From: Dyella flava
GTDB lineage: Bacteria > Pseudomonadota > Gammaproteobacteria > Xanthomonadales > Rhodanobacteraceae
Assembly (NCBI RefSeq): GCF_016904955.1
Contig: NZ_JADIKE010000038.1
Coordinates: 124,001 to 188,000 of the forward strand
Reading direction: 5' to 3'
DNA: 64,000 bases
The position numbers and the translations under genes are program-made. The notes below the pieces were generated by a model, which searched no databases, was not told the DNA's origin, and worked only from the letters and a program-made list of their open reading frames with translations. Shown in pieces: positions 25,138-34,602 of this stretch (within the stretch, counting starts at the first letter, position 1; every line of letters begins with the position of its first letter).

Positions 25138-27339
25138 ATGACTAATCCAATCAAACCAGTCCGGAGCCGTGCCATGCACTTGGCGAGCCGTTGCCTGATG
25201 ACAATGATGGTGCTCGGCGCCGCTGCATGGGCCAATGCAGCGGTTGCAGCCAGCACGCTGCAGAACATTACTTACAAGACCCTGCCTGGCGGGCGTGTCG
25301 AGTTGCGCATGAACTTCGACAACAGCCAGCTGCCCCAGCCCAGTATTTTCACCACGGATAATCCGCCGCGTATCGCGATCGATTTTCCTGATACGACCAA
25401 CGATGCCTCGCGGCACCAGGATATCGGGGTGGGCACCACCACGGGTGTATCGGCGGTATCGGCCGGGGGGCGTACTCGCGTCGTCGTGGAGCTGATGCAG
25501 GCGTCGAGCTACAAGTCGCGCGTTGAGGGCAACAGTCTGGTGCTGGTGGTCAATAACGGCACGCAATCGCAGCCGGTAACCACGGCCGCCACCATTGATC
25601 CGTCGAAGGCGTTGCCATCGGCGATGAATGGCCCGGCGATCAGCAATATCGACTTCCAGCGCGGTGCCAACGGCTCCGGTCGGGTCCTGATCAATTTCAG
25701 CAGTTCCGGCGCCAACGCCAATATGCGTCGGCAGGGCAGCGATATTCTCGTTGACATCGACAACGCGCAACTCCCTGCCAGCCAATCCCAGCGCTTGAAC
25801 GTCCTCGATTTCGCCACACCAGTGCAGTCCATCTCGCCAAGTTCAACGCCCAGTGGCGTGCACCTGGACATCGCCTATACTGGCGACGTGGAGACTTCCT
25901 CGTATCAGACGGGCAATCAGTACGTCATCGAGGTTACGCCCAAGAAAGAGAGCGCGAAGAACACCAATCCCGGTTCGTTCGCGCAGCCTGTTTATACGGG
26001 CAGCCGCCTCACCTTCAATTTCCAGGACATCCCGGTTCGTTCGGCCTTGCAGCTGCTGGCAGACTATTCGGGCTTGAACCTGGTGGCGTCGGATACGGTG
26101 GGTGGCAGCATCACCCTGCACTTGGTCAATGTTCCTTGGGATCAGGCACTGGATGTGATCCTGCGTGCCAAGGATCTGGACAAGCGCCGTGACGGCAACG
26201 TGATCTGGATTGCTCCGCAGAAGGAACTGGCCGATTACGAACAGAGCCTGTCCGATGCACGCTTCAAGGCCGAGGATACGGCCCCGCTGATTACGACCTA
26301 TGTGCCGATCAGCTATGGCAAGGCGCAGGATATTGCCAAATTGCTGACAACCGGCAGCATGCAGAGTATTACTGGTGGTGGTGCCGCTGGCCAAGCAGCG
26401 CAGCATCGCGGGTTTCTCTCGCCACGCGGTAGTGTCAGCTTTGATATACGAACCAACACGCTGTTGATTAACGACACGGCTGAAAAGACAGCTGAATTGC
26501 GAGGCATCATTGCCGAGCTCGATCGTCCGGTGCAGCAGGTCCTGATTGAATCCCGCATTGTGATCGCCACCGATGACTTTGAGCGGGACTTGGGCGTGCA
26601 ATGGGGCGTCAGCGGCAATCGCACCAATCCGAGCGGCCAGACTCTGCAGGTCGGCACCGGGATCGGCAATTCTCAAGGCAACAATTCGAGCACTTCCACG
26701 CTTGGCGGTGGATTGAGTAACTTGAATGTGAATCTGCCCGCAGCTCCAACGACCGGTACGGCATCGACGCTCGCGGCAGCCATTCTCGGCAAGAATTATG
26801 CGCTGGATCTGGAACTTTCCGCTGCCCAGGCCGAAGGCCGCAGTGAGGTCGTTTCCAGTCCGCGTGTGATCACCGCCAACCAGCAGGAAGCCGATATTCG
26901 CCAGGGTCAGGAAATCGGCTACGTAACGTTCCAGAACACATCGGGTGGAGCGGGCACGAGTGGCACAGCTACGGTGGCATTCAAGGACGCCGTGCTTGAG
27001 CTGAAGGTGACCCCGACGATTACGGCTGATAACCGTGTCTATCTGGCGATCAATGTGAATAAGGACTCGCTGGATCACTACATCACCGTAACCGGCAGCG
27101 GTCAGGTTCCCGTGATTGACACGCGCTCGCTCAACACCTCGGTGCTGGTGGACGACGGTCAAACCGTGGTGCTTGGCGGTATCTACGAAGTGACCAAGTC
27201 AGATACCATCAACAAGGTCCCTGGACTGGGCGACATACCAGGTTTGGGTATCCTGTTCCGCAATACACAGCATGTGAATGACAAGGATGAGCTGCTGATC
27301 TTCGTCACGCCGCGAATCCTGAGCGATAGCTTGCAATAG
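25138..27339 (+). CDS. pilQ: Type IV pilus secretin PilQ
   Basis: 733-residue outer-membrane secretin through which the pilus fibre exits. Signal peptide to about residue 40 (AAVAAS). Two AMIN domains (about 40-260) that bind peptidoglycan, an N0/STN domain beginning near FNFQDIPVRSALQLLADYSG, an N1 domain, and the secretin core with the conserved VPGLGDIPGLGILFR motif close to the C terminus. I chose ATG 25138 (MTNPIKPVRSRAMH), with ATG 25174 (MHLASRCL) as a shorter alternative that also leaves a signal peptide. A terminator follows at 27363. Confidence 0.95.
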   Translation: MTNPIKPVRSRAMHLASRCLMTMMVLGAAAWANAAVAASTLQNITYKTLPGGRVELRMNFDNSQLPQPSIFTTDNPPRIAIDFPDTTNDASRHQDIGVGTTTGVSAVSAGGRTRVVVELMQASSYKSRVEGNSLVLVVNNGTQSQPVTTAATIDPSKALPSAMNGPAISNIDFQRGANGSGRVLINFSSSGANANMRRQGSDILVDIDNAQLPASQSQRLNVLDFATPVQSISPSSTPSGVHLDIAYTGDVETSSYQTGNQYVIEVTPKKESAKNTNPGSFAQPVYTGSRLTFNFQDIPVRSALQLLADYSGLNLVASDTVGGSITLHLVNVPWDQALDVILRAKDLDKRRDGNVIWIAPQKELADYEQSLSDARFKAEDTAPLITTYVPISYGKAQDIAKLLTTGSMQSITGGGAAGQAAQHRGFLSPRGSVSFDIRTNTLLINDTAEKTAELRGIIAELDRPVQQVLIESRIVIATDDFERDLGVQWGVSGNRTNPSGQTLQVGTGIGNSQGNNSSTSTLGGGLSNLNVNLPAAPTTGTASTLAAAILGKNYALDLELSAAQAEGRSEVVSSPRVITANQQEADIRQGQEIGYVTFQNTSGGAGTSGTATVAFKDAVLELKVTPTITADNRVYLAINVNKDSLDHYITVTGSGQVPVIDTRSLNTSVLVDDGQTVVLGGIYEVTKSDTINKVPGLGDIPGLGILFRNTQHVNDKDELLIFVTPRILSDSLQ

Positions 27340-27362
27340 GCTGGCTGGACTCGACGCAAAGT

Positions 27363-27394
27363 AAAAGGGGCGGCCAGTGTGCCGCCCCTTTTTG
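27363..27394 (+). terminator. Rho-independent terminator after pilQ
   Basis: AAAAGGGGCGGC / GCCGCCCCTTTTT stem around a 6-nt loop, ending the pilMNOPQ operon before the MoxR gene. Confidence 0.92.
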
Positions 27395-27471
27395 CGTTAA
27401 AAGATCATTCCCGGCAAACTTTCCCGCGCGTCCGCGGTCTGAGCCGGCACGAAGCAGTACAGGATATTCGG

Positions 27472-28467
27472 ATGGATATGCCCCAAGTCCCCACTCCCGG
27501 GCGTCTGCAACAAGCCTTTTCACGACTCCGCGATGATCTCCAGCGCCAAATCATCGGCCAGCCTCGACTTATCGATTGCTTGCTGATCGCCCTGCTGGCC
27601 GATGGCCACCTGCTAGTCGAAGGAGCGCCCGGGCTGGCCAAAACCACCGCCGTCAAGGCGCTGGCTGGGCGTATCGAAGCCGATTTCCATCGCGTGCAAT
27701 TTACGCCCGACCTGTTGCCGGCCGATCTCACTGGTACCGACGTATTCCGGCCTCAATCGGGCAGCTTCGAGTTCGAGCGTGGACCGTTGTTCCACAACAT
27801 TGTCCTTGCCGACGAAATCAACCGTGCACCGGCAAAAGTACAGTCGGCGCTGCTCGAAGCGATGGCCGAACGGCAGATTACCGTGGGGCGAAGCACCTGG
27901 CGCTTGCCCGAGCTTTTCATGGTGATGGCGACGCAGAATCCGATCGAGCAAGAGGGCACCTTTGCCCTGCCGGAGGCACAGCTCGACCGCTTCGTCATGC
28001 ATGTGACGATCGGTTATCCGGATGCTGCATCGGAGTTGGCCATCTTGCGCTTGGCTCGTGAACAAGCCACCAGGCCAGCGCATCAACCCGCGCACGTACT
28101 GTCCGTCGTCACGCAGCAGGACGTTTTTGCGGGTCGCGAAGCAGCCTTGGCTGTACACATGGCACCTGCGCTGGAGCAATATTTGGCGCAACTGGTGTTG
28201 GCAACGCGCGATGCAGGACGCTATGGTCCTGAGCTGAAGCGCTGGATCGCCTGGGGCGCAAGCCCGCGCGCCACGATTGCGCTTGATCGCTGTGCCCGTG
28301 CTCACGCCTGGTTGAGCGGTCGCGATTTTGTGCTGCCAGAAGATGTTCACGCCGTTGTGTACGAAGTGCTGCGTCATCGCGTGTTGCTGAGTTACGAAGC
28401 GGAAGCCGAAGGCATACGCAGTGACAAGGTTATTCATCGATTGCTGGACCTTGTGCCGCTGCCGTGA
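27472..28467 (+). CDS. MoxR family AAA+ ATPase
   Basis: 331-residue AAA+ ATPase. Walker A GAPGLAKTT is at residues 51-59, Walker B is IVLADEINRA, and sensor 1 is MATQNPIEQEG; these are hallmark MoxR sequences. MoxR ATPases act as chaperone-like partners of VWA-domain proteins encoded beside them, which fits the neighbours here. I use ATG 27472 (MDMPQVPTPG); ATG 27478 two codons later is also possible, and a longer frame to 27379 runs into the pilQ terminator. Its TGA overlaps the next gene's GTG. Confidence 0.94.
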   Translation: MDMPQVPTPGRLQQAFSRLRDDLQRQIIGQPRLIDCLLIALLADGHLLVEGAPGLAKTTAVKALAGRIEADFHRVQFTPDLLPADLTGTDVFRPQSGSFEFERGPLFHNIVLADEINRAPAKVQSALLEAMAERQITVGRSTWRLPELFMVMATQNPIEQEGTFALPEAQLDRFVMHVTIGYPDAASELAILRLAREQATRPAHQPAHVLSVVTQQDVFAGREAALAVHMAPALEQYLAQLVLATRDAGRYGPELKRWIAWGASPRATIALDRCARAHAWLSGRDFVLPEDVHAVVYEVLRHRVLLSYEAEAEGIRSDKVIHRLLDLVPLP

Positions 28468-29396
28468 ACGCTGTGGCCTCGAATCAGTTGGATGGTGATG
28501 GCCGTGTACGAGTATCACTGGCGGAGCTGATTGCCTTGCGCAGTCGCGTCGCACGCTTGCGCTTGCCGCCGCAAGACAGTCGCGCGACACGGGTCGGCAT
28601 TCAGTCCAGTCGTTTATATGGCCGCGGCATGGATTACGCCGAATCGCGAGCGTATCAGCCTGGCGACGATGTGCGCCGTCTCGATTGGCGCCTGACAGCC
28701 CGTAGTGGTCGCTTGCATACCAAATTGTTCCAGGAGGAACGCGAAGGACAACTGCTGATCCTTCTCGATCGGCATGCGAGCATGCATTTCGGAACGCGGG
28801 TTCGCTTCAAGTCCGTTCAGGCGGCAAAGGCAGCAGCGCTGGCTGCATGGTATGCCGTGCGCGCAGGCGAGCGCGTTGGCTTGATGCAATTTGGCGGATA
28901 TACACATTTACAACGTCCGCGTGCCGGTTTGCATGGTGCATTGGACGTGTGTGGCGCCCTGGCCAAGGGCGACACATTCGTGTCCGATCATCGCGAGCCG
29001 CTTTCGCAGGTGCTGCAGCATGTCATCAAGTTTCAACATGGTGCAAACCGCGTGCTGTTGATCAGTGATGGTCAGTGTAGCGATGAGCTGGCGCGGCATC
29101 GTCTGCTGGAAATGATGCGGCATACGGCGGTGCGGTTGCTGGTGGTGGCCGATGCACTTGAGCTGACCGCGGTGCCGGCCGGGCATTACCCCATCGAACA
29201 CGAAGGCCAGCGGCGCACGATGGTGCTGGAATCGGCACGTCAGCGTGAGTCGTTCCAAAAGAGTCTGGGGGCGGGACAGGTCCGATTGGTTGCCACGGCG
29301 CAGTCGCTTGGTGTCCCCTCCCGCATCATCGATACCGCGAGTGATCCCATGGATGCCGTCACAGCACTGCTGCGTGACGGAGGCAAAAGGCGATGA
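28464..29396 (+). CDS. DUF58 domain-containing protein
   Basis: 310-residue soluble protein of the DUF58 family, which has a VWA-like fold and is almost always encoded next to MoxR. The conserved DYAESRAYQPGDDVRRLDWRLTAR segment is diagnostic (about residues 57-80), followed by the LLILLDRHASM strand, where the first VWA metal-site Asp is present. GTG start overlaps the moxR stop by 4 bp. It belongs to a tight six-gene Bat-like operon. Precise function is not known. Confidence 0.93.
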   Translation: MNAVASNQLDGDGRVRVSLAELIALRSRVARLRLPPQDSRATRVGIQSSRLYGRGMDYAESRAYQPGDDVRRLDWRLTARSGRLHTKLFQEEREGQLLILLDRHASMHFGTRVRFKSVQAAKAAALAAWYAVRAGERVGLMQFGGYTHLQRPRAGLHGALDVCGALAKGDTFVSDHREPLSQVLQHVIKFQHGANRVLLISDGQCSDELARHRLLEMMRHTAVRLLVVADALELTAVPAGHYPIEHEGQRRTMVLESARQRESFQKSLGAGQVRLVATAQSLGVPSRIIDTASDPMDAVTALLRDGGKRR

Positions 29397-29896
29397 GCGG
29401 GTCATTTCCCGAGCCGGAAGACGGCCTGACCTTGCGTGATATTCACATGCCTCCTGCGCCGTCCTGGTGGCCACCAGCCCCGGGGTGGTGGGTGCTTTTC
29501 GGTACAGTGTGCTTGATCGTGATCCTGGCATGGCTGTTCTATCAAAGCTCGCAAAAGAAGCGCATGGCCCGCCAACGAATACTTGCTGAAATCGAGCAAT
29601 TGGCAGGACGCCATCCCGACGATGACACCGCTTACGCGGCATCCCTGCATCAACTTCTGCGGCGCGCCGCGCGCCGTTACGCCGCCGACGCGCATCTCAC
29701 ACAGGGTGATCGCTGGCGGCAGGTGCTGGCACGTATTCCCGTGGATGACGCAACGCTGGATGCGTTGATGAGCCTGGACGCGCGCATGTATCAACCGCAT
29801 GCAGACTTCGATCGTCAACGCGTGCAGGCGGCAGCGCAATATTGGCTGGATGCGGCGTTACGGCATGCCAGAATCACGGAGGTCGGGCATGCCTGA
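29393..29896 (+). CDS. DUF4381 domain-containing membrane protein
   Basis: 167-residue protein with one membrane helix (about residues 29-52, WWVLFGTVCLIVILAWLF) and a cytoplasmic helical domain (RRAARRYAADAHLTQGDRWRQVLA). This is the small protein usually found between the DUF58 gene and the first VWA gene of MoxR-Bat operons. ATGA overlap with the gene before; 8-bp overlap with the gene after. No catalytic motif is visible; a scaffold role is an inference. Confidence 0.9.
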   Translation: MSGSFPEPEDGLTLRDIHMPPAPSWWPPAPGWWVLFGTVCLIVILAWLFYQSSQKKRMARQRILAEIEQLAGRHPDDDTAYAASLHQLLRRAARRYAADAHLTQGDRWRQVLARIPVDDATLDALMSLDARMYQPHADFDRQRVQAAAQYWLDAALRHARITEVGHA

Positions 29897-30866
29897 GTTT
29901 GCCTGGCCTTGGGTGTTCGTGCTGCTGCCATTGCCCTGGCTGGTATGGGGCGCGCTAAAACCCGCGTCGCCGGCGCAGGCGTTGCACTTGCCCCACGCTT
30001 CACTGGTTTGGAGTGGCGGTGATCGCGCCGCGACACGTAGCTCAGGCTCCTGGCTATTGGCGCTGGGCTGGCTGTGCCTGCTCGTTGCGGCCGCAAGGCC
30101 GCAGACGCTAGGTCCACCGCAGGCGCAACAACATAGTGGCCGCGCGATGATGCTCGCAGTCGATCTGTCCGGCAGCATGCAAACACCCGACATGCAGCTG
30201 GGTGGCCAGCAGCTCAGTCGCTTCGGTGCGGTGGAGGCAATTGCCGGGGACTTCATCTCGCGCCGCAGGGGTGACGAACTCGGATTGGTGCTCTTTGGCA
30301 CGCATGCTTATCTTGTTACGCCGATCACGTATGACCTGGATGCGGTGCGCGCCCAGTTGCAGAGCGCCGCCATCGGGCTGCCCGGTACCGAAACCGCCAT
30401 TGGCGATGCGATTGCCGTAGCGACCAAGCGCCTGGCCGCGTTGCCGGAACAAGCCCGTGTGCTGATCTTATTGACCGACGGTGTCAACAACTCCGGCAGC
30501 ATCTCGCCGCAGGATGCCGCCAGAGCCGCGAAAGCAGCCGGTGTACGCATCTACACCATCGGCATCGGTGCCACTCGCATGACGGTGCCGGGATTGTTCG
30601 GCGATAGCGTGATCAATCCCTCGGCCGATCTCGACGTTGACATGCTGACCTATATTGCGCATGAAACCGGCGGGCAATTTTATCGAGCCACAGACGGTAA
30701 CCAGCTCGCCGATGCCTATCGGGCCATTGATGCGCTGGAGCCGATGCCGCAGCACGGCCCAAGCCTGCGCTTGCGACATGAGCTATTTCGGACGCCGTTG
30801 ATCGCTGCAGCGCTGTGTCTGTTGTTCGGTATGTTGTGGCCACGTCTGCGGGGAGTCGGTGCATGA
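29889..30866 (+). CDS. VWA domain membrane protein (BatA-like)
   Basis: 325-residue inner-membrane protein: N-terminal hydrophobic segments (about residues 6-22 and 55-69), a von Willebrand A domain and a C-terminal membrane helix (about 303-318). The MIDAS metal site is intact: Asp92-x-Ser94-x-Ser96 (DLSGS), with a later TDG (LLTDGVNNSG). Family members are proposed to work with MoxR in envelope stress tolerance. I start at ATG 29889; the longer frame from 29799 lies within the DUF4381 gene. ATGA-type overlap with the next gene. Confidence 0.92.
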   Translation: MPEFAWPWVFVLLPLPWLVWGALKPASPAQALHLPHASLVWSGGDRAATRSSGSWLLALGWLCLLVAAARPQTLGPPQAQQHSGRAMMLAVDLSGSMQTPDMQLGGQQLSRFGAVEAIAGDFISRRRGDELGLVLFGTHAYLVTPITYDLDAVRAQLQSAAIGLPGTETAIGDAIAVATKRLAALPEQARVLILLTDGVNNSGSISPQDAARAAKAAGVRIYTIGIGATRMTVPGLFGDSVINPSADLDVDMLTYIAHETGGQFYRATDGNQLADAYRAIDALEPMPQHGPSLRLRHELFRTPLIAAALCLLFGMLWPRLRGVGA

Positions 30867-32863
30867 GCGACGCCCTGCATCAATTTCATTTTCTACAGCC
30901 GTGGTGGTTATTCGGTCTGCTGGCCTTGCCCGTGCTGTTATGGTTCGGTTCGCGCAGCAACGCCTCACAGCGCGAACTCAGCCGTCTCGCCGATCCGGAA
31001 TTGCTGCCGCATCTGCTGAGTGGTTCTGAAAAGCACGCGCCATGGCCGTCGGGTTTATTTGCGCTAGGTTGGACACTGGGGGTGCTGGCCTTGTCGGGGC
31101 CTACCTGGAGCCGTATTGCCGAGCCGCTCTATGCCGATCGTGCTGTACAGGTTGTCGCCATCTCGCTATCGCAGCACATGCAGACACGCGATGTGCAGCC
31201 AAACCGCATGGATCGAGTGCGTTACAAAGCACGTGATCTGCTCGCGTCGAACAAGGATGGCTTGAATGCATTGATCGGTTATGCCGGCCAGTCGTTTGTC
31301 GTTGCGCCACTGACCAGCGATGCACATAGTCTGGATGATCTGCTCAATGCGATGGGGCCGGACGTCATGCCGGTGGATGGCGACAACGCGGCGCAGGCTA
31401 TCGAGCAGGGTGTGCAACTCATCCAGAGTGCCAAGGTCGGCGCTGGCTCCCTGGTGCTCATCACCGATGACGCCGATACCGACGCGCAGGCTGCCGCACG
31501 CAAGGCGCTGGCCGCCGGCGTCCATGTTTCCGTGCTGGGCATCGGCACGGAGCAGGGCGCGCCGGTGCCCCAGGCAGACGGTAGTTTCATGCATGACGAC
31601 CAGGGCAATCTGGTCGTTGCGAGGCGAAATGACGAAGACCTGCGCGCGTTGGCTCGGGCTGGAGGCGGTATTTATGTCCCGATGAGTGAGAGTGGCAGCG
31701 ATATCGCTGCATTGCATGCTTCATTGAAGCCGGTGGGACATGCTTCACTCGTCCAGGGACAGAGCGGCGATGCGTGGCAGGATCGTGGTCCGTGGTTGTT
31801 GTTGCCACTGTTGCTGGTTGCAGCCATGGCGTTTCGGCGCGGATGGGTGCTGATGCTGCCGCTGGTTTTGCTACCGTTGTGGCCGGTTACGGCAAAAGCG
31901 ACGACCTGGCAGGATTGGTGGCGGCGTCCCGACCAGCAAGCAGCAAGCGCGTTGAAGCAAGGCAACGCCGGCAAGGCGCAACAGTTGGCGGAGGATCCCG
32001 CATTGCGGGGCGCCGCAGCCTATCGTGCCAAGGATTACGCTGCGGCTGTGCAATCACTTGAACAGGCTAAAGGTGCGGACGCGCAATACAACCTCGGCAA
32101 TGCGCTTGCCAGGCTGGGCCGCTACCCCGATGCGATCAAGGCTTACGATCAGGCGTTGAAGCTCGATCCGCATGATGATGATGCGCGCGCGAATCGCAAG
32201 GCTGTAGAAGAGGCTATGCGCAAGCCGCCGCAGAATGGTTCCTCGCAACAACAGCAGAAATCAGGTAGCGGGCAGGGTAGCCAGAATAAGCAAGGTGGCC
32301 AGAATGGCAGCTCTGGGCAGTCGCAAGGTGACAGTGGCCAGCCGCAGAGCAACAACGCATCTGACCAGCAACAACGCAGCGGACAACAGGGTAGCCAGAA
32401 TCCAAACGGCCAGAACCAGCAAGGCCAAGGCCAGAACGGTCAACAGCAGGATCGCCAGCAGCAAAACAATGCGAATGCATCGCAGGCGATGCAGCAGGGC
32501 GATAAGCAACAAGGCCAGGATACGCAGCAAGGCAACCAGTCTTCCCCATCTCAGGATGTATCCAGACAGAACCCTGCTCCGGCATCGTCCAGTGAACGCA
32601 CTCAGGCTCAAAAGGCACAGCAGGGCTTGCAGCAGCAGATGAATCAGGCCCTTGCCCAGGCAAAATCCACGACCAAACCAGCACCACGGACACACGAACT
32701 TGGCGCCGTAGACAGTGACGATCCGCTGTCCAAACTTCCCAATGACGTTCGCCGTGATCTGGAACGCGTACCGGATGACCCCGGTGCCCTGCTGCGTCGA
32801 AAGTTCGAACTGGAATACCGGGAGCGCATGGGCGCACAGCCGGATGTGGGAGATCAGCAATGA
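30863..32863 (+). CDS. VWA-TPR fusion membrane protein (BatB/BatC-like) with degenerate metal site
   Basis: 666-residue protein combining an N-terminal membrane segment pair, a VWA domain (about residues 95-290), membrane helices (about 308-345), TPR repeats (about 383-445) and a long Gln/Asn/Gly/Ser-rich stretch (about 456-600). It equals BatB fused to BatC, as in many gammaproteobacteria. The MIDAS motif is degenerate: residues 101-105 read SLSQH where DxSxS is expected, so the first Asp and last Ser are missing, unlike the BatA-like neighbour. TPR motif GRYPDAIKAYDQALKLDP is clear. Overlaps its neighbours by 4 bp at both ends. Confidence 0.9.
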   Translation: MSDALHQFHFLQPWWLFGLLALPVLLWFGSRSNASQRELSRLADPELLPHLLSGSEKHAPWPSGLFALGWTLGVLALSGPTWSRIAEPLYADRAVQVVAISLSQHMQTRDVQPNRMDRVRYKARDLLASNKDGLNALIGYAGQSFVVAPLTSDAHSLDDLLNAMGPDVMPVDGDNAAQAIEQGVQLIQSAKVGAGSLVLITDDADTDAQAAARKALAAGVHVSVLGIGTEQGAPVPQADGSFMHDDQGNLVVARRNDEDLRALARAGGGIYVPMSESGSDIAALHASLKPVGHASLVQGQSGDAWQDRGPWLLLPLLLVAAMAFRRGWVLMLPLVLLPLWPVTAKATTWQDWWRRPDQQAASALKQGNAGKAQQLAEDPALRGAAAYRAKDYAAAVQSLEQAKGADAQYNLGNALARLGRYPDAIKAYDQALKLDPHDDDARANRKAVEEAMRKPPQNGSSQQQQKSGSGQGSQNKQGGQNGSSGQSQGDSGQPQSNNASDQQQRSGQQGSQNPNGQNQQGQGQNGQQQDRQQQNNANASQAMQQGDKQQGQDTQQGNQSSPSQDVSRQNPAPASSSERTQAQKAQQGLQQQMNQALAQAKSTTKPAPRTHELGAVDSDDPLSKLPNDVRRDLERVPDDPGALLRRKFELEYRERMGAQPDVGDQQ

Positions 32864-34602
32864 GCTATCGCTGGCTATTCTTGCTCTGCCTGCTGCTGCC
32901 CATCAGTGCAATGGCGGCCAGCGTGCAGGCATCACTGGATCGCAATGATGTGCACCTTGGCGAAACCGTAACGCTGAATCTGCGCATTGACGGCAGCATG
33001 AATGCCGACACCCCGGATCTCAGTGCGCTAGATAACGATTTTGAGGTGCTGGGCAGTTCCACCAACAGCACGCTCAGTGTCATCAATGGGCGCCAAAGCG
33101 CCGAGTTGATCATTGGCATTGCCTTGCGCCCCAAGCACACCGGCGATCTGCAGATACCATCGCTGACAGTGGCAGGTAGCCAGACATCGCCGTTGACCTT
33201 GCATGTCGGTCCGCCGGACAGTTCCGCCGATGCGGATACACACAAAGATATCTTCATTGAAACGACGGCCAGTCCGGATCACGTCTATGCCGGTCAGCAG
33301 CTGCTCTATACCGTGCGCTTGTTCTTTGATGTCGACCTCAATAGCGGCAGCTTGCCCGATCCGCATCCCGACGGTACGGATGTACGCAAGCTCGGTGGCG
33401 ATACCGATTACGAGTCGGTCCGCAACGGTCGTCGCTATCACGTTATCGAAAGACGCTACGCGCTGATCCCGCAACATGCCGGCACGCTGACGATTCCCTC
33501 GATCGAGTTCCAGGGCGAAGCGGTTGATCCGGCCAACCCGAATGATCCGGGCAGTTATTTTGGCCAAAGTGGGCTGTTCGGAAACACCTCGCCGGTGACT
33601 GCCGATTCCTCGCCGGTCAGCGTGAATGTGCAAACTGCGCCGGCTGATTGGGGTGCGACGACATGGCTGCCTGCGCGTGCGCTTACGCTCAAGCTGGAAG
33701 GCCTGCCGGGAGACGACAAGGCTCAGATCGGCCAGCCCATCAATCTGCATATGAGTGTGGATGCGCAGGGCCTGCCCGCCGATGCGTTGCCGCAGCTGAG
33801 CCTTCCTGCGATCGACGGCGCAACGGTCTACCCCGATCAATCCACGGACACCACGCATGATGACGGCCAATGGCTGACCGGGCATCGCGAGCGCAGTTTT
33901 GCGATCTTTCCGCAACATGCAGGATCGCTGACCATTCCGGCGATCAGCTTGACCTGGTTCAACACGCAAACGGGGCAGAAACAAGTCACCACCATTCCTG
34001 CGCATACCTTGACCGTGTTTCAGGCAGCGGCTGGTGCACCGGCGACACCATCTTCTGCAATGCAGACCGCAATGCCGGGGACTTCGCCAAGCACGGCAAG
34101 TAGCGCTGTTGCGATACCGAATGCTGGCTCGATCCCCTCGTCTGCCACACCATCAACGCTCTGGCGCTGGATTGCGATAGGTAGCCTCGGTTTGTGGCTG
34201 CTCAGTGCGGCGATGTTCTGGTGGTGGCGCCGAAGCAAGCCTGCGTTACCCGAAGTGTCCTCCGCAAAACCTGCAACCCATGATTCCACGCGTACGTCGC
34301 GTCACGCCTTCATGGAGGCGGCGCGTGGCAAGGATCGCGCAGCGCAGGCGCGGCGTCTGCTGGCTTGGGCGCGCAGTGAGCGACCTGGTTTGCAGAATCT
34401 TGGACAGTTGTCGGAAGCGTTGGCATCCGAACAGCAGCGTGCGGCGATCGACCAATTGCAGCGGCTGCAATATGCGGGTGCCGGCGCGGATGAAGCGATG
34501 GATTTGTCTGCCGTATTCGCGCAAGGGTTTGCCTGGCGGCATGAAGACCAGCCGGATCAGGATTCACCATTGCCGCCGCTTTATCCTTTCAAGCTTGATT
34601 GA
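32860..34602 (+). CDS. BatD family membrane protein
   Basis: 580-residue protein with a signal peptide (MSYRWLFLLCLLLPISAMAA), tandem beta-sandwich (Ig-like) domains over about residues 25-390, one membrane helix near 425-450 (WRWIAIGSLGLWLLSAAMFWWW) and a short cytoplasmic helical tail. This is the BatD (oxygen tolerance) family, the terminal gene of MoxR-Bat operons. It starts in a 4-bp overlap with the VWA-TPR gene and ends in a 14-bp convergent overlap with the macro-domain gene. Confidence 0.92.
   Translation: MSYRWLFLLCLLLPISAMAASVQASLDRNDVHLGETVTLNLRIDGSMNADTPDLSALDNDFEVLGSSTNSTLSVINGRQSAELIIGIALRPKHTGDLQIPSLTVAGSQTSPLTLHVGPPDSSADADTHKDIFIETTASPDHVYAGQQLLYTVRLFFDVDLNSGSLPDPHPDGTDVRKLGGDTDYESVRNGRRYHVIERRYALIPQHAGTLTIPSIEFQGEAVDPANPNDPGSYFGQSGLFGNTSPVTADSSPVSVNVQTAPADWGATTWLPARALTLKLEGLPGDDKAQIGQPINLHMSVDAQGLPADALPQLSLPAIDGATVYPDQSTDTTHDDGQWLTGHRERSFAIFPQHAGSLTIPAISLTWFNTQTGQKQVTTIPAHTLTVFQAAAGAPATPSSAMQTAMPGTSPSTASSAVAIPNAGSIPSSATPSTLWRWIAIGSLGLWLLSAAMFWWWRRSKPALPEVSSAKPATHDSTRTSRHAFMEAARGKDRAAQARRLLAWARSERPGLQNLGQLSEALASEQQRAAIDQLQRLQYAGAGADEAMDLSAVFAQGFAWRHEDQPDQDSPLPPLYPFKLD

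Noticed and set aside
25843..27162. Long minus-strand frame opposite pilQ
   Set aside because: Shadow of the secretin coding sequence; no family resemblance.
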